From positions 1 through 36,527 of the forward strand of contig CASCGD010000019.1 of NCBI GenBank assembly GCA_949132985.1: 36,527 bases of DNA. Reading direction: 5' to 3'. A program made the translations under genes and the position numbers. The DNA comes from an uncultured Lachnospiraceae bacterium. Lineage in GTDB: Bacteria; Bacillota; Clostridia; Lachnospirales; Lachnospiraceae. The notes below the pieces were generated by a model. That model did no database searches. It was not told the origin of the DNA and was given only the letters and a program-made list of their open reading frames with translations. How positions within the stretch are numbered: the stretch's first letter is position 1; each line of letters begins with the position of its first letter. This document shows positions 33,187 through 36,527 of the stretch, one piece after another.

Positions 33187-35085
33187 CTACCTCTTCATCT
33201 GGTTCGGCTCCAAAGACATATCCTCTGCGCTGTCGATCACACCCATTTCTATGAGCAAATCTATGAGATGCGTGCAGTCACTGTTTAAATACAGCCAGGT
33301 ATTTGTCGTCACACCTGTGCTGTTGTCCGTCAAGGCTGAAATATTCGAGGTTCCCGCAAAGCGGAGGCTATCCCGCGGCTGATCCGTCATAAGCTCCAGC
33401 TCAATCGTTGCATTCATCGGAACATCAGTGTCCGCCAACGAATGATCTTTTATATACTGCTCTTCACCTTTCGAAAAGGCTCCTGCCTCAATATCGAGAA
33501 GAGCCGCCTCATAGAAGCGCTGTAGCTCCTCCTCAGTTCCGTAAATTGGACAGTACAAATCGCTAACATTCGTCCCATAGGTCAGCGACACATTCGTCAC
33601 CTTCCAGTCCAGCTCGTCATAATTCATGCCGAAAAACGAACGCTTTACCGCCTCCTTGTCATACATCAGATCCCCGAAGAGCGCCCATAACTGCTCCATA
33701 TATTCCTTATCGCTGGTGTGCAGGCTGTAGGAGCGGTCTACCCGCTTTCCGTTTTCCATTTGATAATGAATCCCTACATAGAGGAAGGAATCGCCGTCCG
33801 TAAATTCCGCGTTTTCCTCTCTTTTGTGCTCACCCACACGGTCCACGATCAGCTGATGCAGCTCTGCAATCTTCTCAAGATCCGCCTCGGACTCAAAGCT
33901 GGCTGAACCGTCGCCATTTAACTCCACCATAGCCACTTCCGATACATCCGGCACATAGGACTCCATGCCAAACACATCAAAGTTCAGCATCGCAACACCC
34001 ACAAGAAGCACTGCAACGCAGGAGATACACTCGATGGCAACCCGCTTTTTAAACACACGGAAGCTCTTCTCAATAAACATCTCCGCCACAAAGAACAGGG
34101 CAGCCGAGAAGATCACAAGCCAGACAACAAACAACCATGCCGCATGGCTCTGCGTACCCCGCCCGTCGCTTAACATCAGCGTCACTACCAGGGAAAAGGC
34201 CGCGCCGCCGACAATCGCAATCCCCCAGCGAAAGATCGGCTGTGTAAAGCGAAAGCTTAAGAAATCTCCGGCACACTCCAGCGCCCGCTTCCGGTATGCG
34301 TAGTAAGCGGCAACTGCAAAAAGCAGCCCGACTACCACATAGGCAGCCAGCTCCCCCGTCCCCGCCGTCTGAAGGTAAGCGCTCTGATCTGTCCTGCTGA
34401 CTTCAAATCCGACGTATCTCAGAAAACGAGCCAGCGGAAAGAGCAAATGGGAGCGCAGCTCAATCAGACTTCCACTCAGTCCGAAGATAAACAGCTCCGC
34501 AACAGCATTGATCAGCCCCACAACGATCACATACAAAAAATTCCAGATCATATAAAAGACAACTGACGGGAAAAGCTGCCCGGTAAACATCACCGCAAGC
34601 ACCGCGAGCCCCGTAAAAAATATGGTCTCGCCCACCGTAATTCCAAACCATGCCCACACCGCCCAGATCAGCGCATTCACCTTTCCGAGCACGACAAAGT
34701 TTGTGGCCAGCGCCGCAAAAAACTGCGGGACCAGCATCAGCACCAGTGCTGACGCAAAATTCGTCACAAACAGCTCTCCTCTCGTCACCGGAAATGCGTG
34801 CAGCATATTTGTACTGCGATTCTGGAAAAGGTAACCAAACACTGCCGTCACCATAATGATCGCGAATGTAAAAACGCTGATTGGCTCCGTCATCGATGCA
34901 AAATGGTCTGCCACCATATCCCACGCCCTGGAATCCCCCTGAAAATGCGAAACTGAAAGCATCACATACAGCGTCAGTGGATGCGCAAAGATCAGATAAA
35001 TGCCGTAAATTAACGCAAAAGGCCAGAAACGTGTCAGATTTTTTATGAATATCGTCTTATTAAAACAGGAAATCTTTGACTGCAT
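33187..35085 (-). CDS. ABC-2-type permease with large C-terminal extracytoplasmic domain
   Basis: A 632-residue membrane protein that pairs with the ATPase upstream. Hydrophobic helices fill about residues 15-375: several from 25 to 235 (including the MLHAFPVTRGELFVTNF cytoplasmic segment typical of this permease type), then about 250-275, 300-325 and 335-375. The last 255 residues, from about 380, are soluble, acidic and without helices, and should be outside the membrane. ATG 35085 (GGAGG 8 nt upstream) overlaps the end of the ATPase gene by 26 nt; a GTG at 35094 was not used. The YtrA-type context suggests export or lipid/antibiotic-stress handling. The substrate is unknown. Confidence 0.87.
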   Translation of the reverse strand: MQSKISCFNKTIFIKNLTRFWPFALIYGIYLIFAHPLTLYVMLSVSHFQGDSRAWDMVADHFASMTEPISVFTFAIIMVTAVFGYLFQNRSTNMLHAFPVTRGELFVTNFASALVLMLVPQFFAALATNFVVLGKVNALIWAVWAWFGITVGETIFFTGLAVLAVMFTGQLFPSVVFYMIWNFLYVIVVGLINAVAELFIFGLSGSLIELRSHLLFPLARFLRYVGFEVSRTDQSAYLQTAGTGELAAYVVVGLLFAVAAYYAYRKRALECAGDFLSFRFTQPIFRWGIAIVGGAAFSLVVTLMLSDGRGTQSHAAWLFVVWLVIFSAALFFVAEMFIEKSFRVFKKRVAIECISCVAVLLVGVAMLNFDVFGMESYVPDVSEVAMVELNGDGSASFESEADLEKIAELHQLIVDRVGEHKREENAEFTDGDSFLYVGIHYQMENGKRVDRSYSLHTSDKEYMEQLWALFGDLMYDKEAVKRSFFGMNYDELDWKVTNVSLTYGTNVSDLYCPIYGTEEELQRFYEAALLDIEAGAFSKGEEQYIKDHSLADTDVPMNATIELELMTDQPRDSLRFAGTSNISALTDNSTGVTTNTWLYLNSDCTHLIDLLIEMGVIDSAEDMSLEPNQMKR

Positions 35086-35959
35086 AGTCCACACCTCCCA
35101 GCTCGTAAATAAAGATTTCTTCCAGTGTCAGGGGCAGCACATCAAGCAGAAGCGGCTGCAGCTGCTCCATCACGACCTTCGCCCGCTCCGGCTCACCCTT
35201 CAGGATCAGCGTATGCACACGTCCGGTTGACACCTTATGCAGCAGCTGCACCTCATCCGGCAGCTTTGGAAGTTCACCTGCAAAGGCTACCTGCACCTTC
35301 GCTACACTGCCCTGCAAGTCGGAAAGCGATTTTTCAATCAGAATCTTTCCCTCGTTCATAATGCCCACATGATCGCAGACATCCTCCAGCTCCCTGAGAT
35401 TGTGGGAGGAAACAAGCACCGTCGTACCATGCTCCGCCACGTCGCTCAAAATAATGCTCCAAATCTGACGGCGCATCACCGGGTCGAGTCCGTCCACCGG
35501 CTCATCCAGGATTAGAAGCTTTGGCCTGCAGCAGATCGAGAGCCAGAACGCCACCTGCTTTTGCATACCCTTGGAAAGGTTTCGGATGTTGCGTTTAACG
35601 TTCACCGCCGGAAAACAGTCGGAGAGCTTATCAAACAGCTCCTTATCAAATTTCGGATAAAGTCCCCGATAAAATTTCATCATGTCGATGGTATTCGCCT
35701 GTAAAAAATAAAACACATCATCTGGTATATAGGCAAATGTTTCCTTTACCGCAGGATTCTCGTATACGGCCTGTCCGTCGATCTTCACCTTGCCCTGATC
35801 CTGCCTGTAGGCTCCGGTAATGTGACGGATAATCGTGGATTTTCCTGCGCCGTTGGGGCCAACCAGCCCGTAAATCGCACCCTTTGGCACATGCATATCC
35901 AGATGATTCAGCGCGCGAAATCCATCAAAATCTTTTACCACATCTGTGATACGGATCAT
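35060..35959 (-). CDS. ABC transporter ATP-binding protein (YtrB-like)
   Basis: A 299-residue ATPase. Walker A is GPNGAGKST near residue 35, the signature appears as NLSKGMQKQ near 130, Walker B is LLILDEPVDGLDP near 150, and the H-loop is SSHNLRE. The sequence following about 215 is the C-terminal extension seen in ABC-2 exporters of the YxlF/YtrB type. The start overlaps the GntR stop by 4 nt (ATGA), and the permease start lies within its end, so the three genes form one coupled operon. Confidence 0.95.
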   Translation of the reverse strand: MIRITDVVKDFDGFRALNHLDMHVPKGAIYGLVGPNGAGKSTIIRHITGAYRQDQGKVKIDGQAVYENPAVKETFAYIPDDVFYFLQANTIDMMKFYRGLYPKFDKELFDKLSDCFPAVNVKRNIRNLSKGMQKQVAFWLSICCRPKLLILDEPVDGLDPVMRRQIWSIILSDVAEHGTTVLVSSHNLRELEDVCDHVGIMNEGKILIEKSLSDLQGSVAKVQVAFAGELPKLPDEVQLLHKVSTGRVHTLILKGEPERAKVVMEQLQPLLLDVLPLTLEEIFIYELGGVDYAVKDFLF

Positions 35960-36330
35960 TGGTTCTCCCCTCCCTCCGCCAATTTTTCAATTCGTCTGAT
36001 CAGAGCTTCCTTATCCTCCGACAAGTACAACAGCTCTCTTACGATCTCATCAAATTCCTTCAACAACGCTTCATTCCTCCTCATACTCACGTCTGCCTGT
36101 TCTGCCGCGAAGCTTCCCTTGCCCGAAATCGTATAAATATAGCCCTCCGCCTCCAGCTCGCGGTAGGCTCGCTGAATCGTGTTCGGGTTGATCGCCAGCT
36201 CACCGGCAAGCTCCCGCACACTCGGCAGTCTCTCATCCTTTTGTACTGCCCCTATGATGACCAGCCTGCGCAATCCTTCCTTGATCTGCTCGTAAATCGG
36301 CTTGGAATCACGGTAGTTTAGCTGCACCAT
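35956..36330 (-). CDS. GntR-family regulator, YtrA subfamily
   Basis: A 124-residue repressor with an N-terminal winged helix (PIYEQIKEGLRR, LPSVRELAGELAINPNTIQRAYRELEAEGYI, GKGSF) and a short helical C-terminus rather than a full effector-binding domain, the YtrA hallmark. It probably controls its own operon with the ABC genes, as YtrA does in Bacillus in response to cell-envelope antibiotics (family knowledge, not shown here). ATG 36330 has AGGAGG 11 nt upstream. Confidence 0.93.
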   Translation of the reverse strand: MVQLNYRDSKPIYEQIKEGLRRLVIIGAVQKDERLPSVRELAGELAINPNTIQRAYRELEAEGYIYTISGKGSFAAEQADVSMRRNEALLKEFDEIVRELLYLSEDKEALIRRIEKLAEGGENQ

Positions 36331-36384
36331 ACCATCAAAAACCTCCTTTCCCCTTAACGCTCTTTTGAACCTTCGGTTCTTTCG

Positions 36385-36527
36385 TCACTGTTTCATCCGC
36401 GAAAAGAATCTTTTTTCATCTTCCTTCTTACGCACCACAGCCTGACACATCCGGCATACTCCTGCATAGCCCGCATAGCCCGCATAGCCCGCATAGCCCG
36501 CATAGCCCGCATAGCCCGCATAGCCCG
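36385..36527 (-). CDS. Possible C-terminus of a Gly-Tyr-Ala repeat protein (partial)
   Basis: On the minus strand a frame enters from the window edge and ends at TGA (36385-36387). It consists of seven GYA tripeptides encoded by a 9-bp tandem repeat, then VCRMCQAVVRKKEDEKRFF and SRMKQ. The charged tail after the repeat and the same orientation as the GntR operon support coding, but no start or domain is in view. The repeat could also be a non-coding minisatellite. Confidence 0.4.
   Translation of the reverse strand, partial: GYAGYAGYAGYAGYAGYAGYAGVCRMCQAVVRKKEDEKRFFSRMKQ
36464..36527. repeat. 9-bp tandem repeat at the window edge
   Basis: Seven exact copies of GCATAGCCC run from 36464 to 36526 and the array continues past the edge. 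The copies are identical, which points to recent expansion by slippage. The period is a multiple of three, so length changes would keep a reading frame. Confidence 0.9.

Noticed and set aside
36464-36527. CRISPR array at the window edge
   Set aside because: The unit is only 9 bp, tandem and without spacers; it is a simple tandem repeat.

Overview
The window looks like a chromosomal segment from an anaerobic, gut-type Firmicute, most likely a Lachnospiraceae (Clostridia). The basis is strong AGGAGG ribosome binding sites, a flavodiiron protein, oxygen-sensitive ferredoxin-linked indolepyruvate oxidoreductase, a fused FeoA-FeoB, a DUF512-type radical SAM gene beside der and plsY, and several proteins of Lachnospiraceae type. 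The genus cannot be fixed by reading alone. Almost all genes are on the minus strand; the plus strand carries only a PHP phosphatase, a DUF6062-like protein and a thioredoxin.

Layout. 1-1944: leuS, cut by the window edge. 2454-4025: ilvC and ilvN with their own promoter. 4209-8441: an iorA-iorB-paaK-ACT operon for aryl-pyruvate/aryl-acetyl-CoA interconversion. 8835-10193: a MATE exporter. 10434-13629: a flavodiiron protein (FprA) and, upstream of it in the same transcript, an unusual acyl-CoA dehydrogenase fused to an ETF-alpha FAD domain and a rubredoxin. 14070-17418: gap-pgk-tpiA. 17677-19342 (+): PHP phosphatase and a DUF6062-like double zinc-module protein. 19399-22211: C39-type peptidase, an uncharacterised protein and a DXD glycosyltransferase. 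22430-23401: thioredoxin and a convergent, overlapping Crp/Fnr regulator. 23694-25372: two secreted beta-rich proteins. 25639-28781: FeoAB and a GNAT acetyltransferase. 28947-32765: DUF512 radical SAM-der-plsY-dut. 33187-36330: GntR-ABC ATPase-ABC permease (YtrA-like). 36385 to the edge: a probable C-terminus made of Gly-Tyr-Ala repeats.

Two things stand out. First, the dehydrogenase-ETF-rubredoxin fusion is followed directly by FprA, whose known electron donor is rubredoxin. This suggests a compact route from acyl-CoA oxidation to reduction of O2 or NO. Second, the intergenic spaces hold at least three families of short, structured, non-coding repeats that I could align by eye. Family A is a double-hairpin element in intercistronic gaps (five copies). 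Family B is a 165-173 bp MITE-like element with long terminal inverted repeats (two copies). Family C is a 133-140 bp element bounded by GCCGACAG/CTGTCGGC (two copies). In several hairpins the imperfect pairs are G-U only when read on the minus strand, which fits structures working in the minus-strand transcripts.
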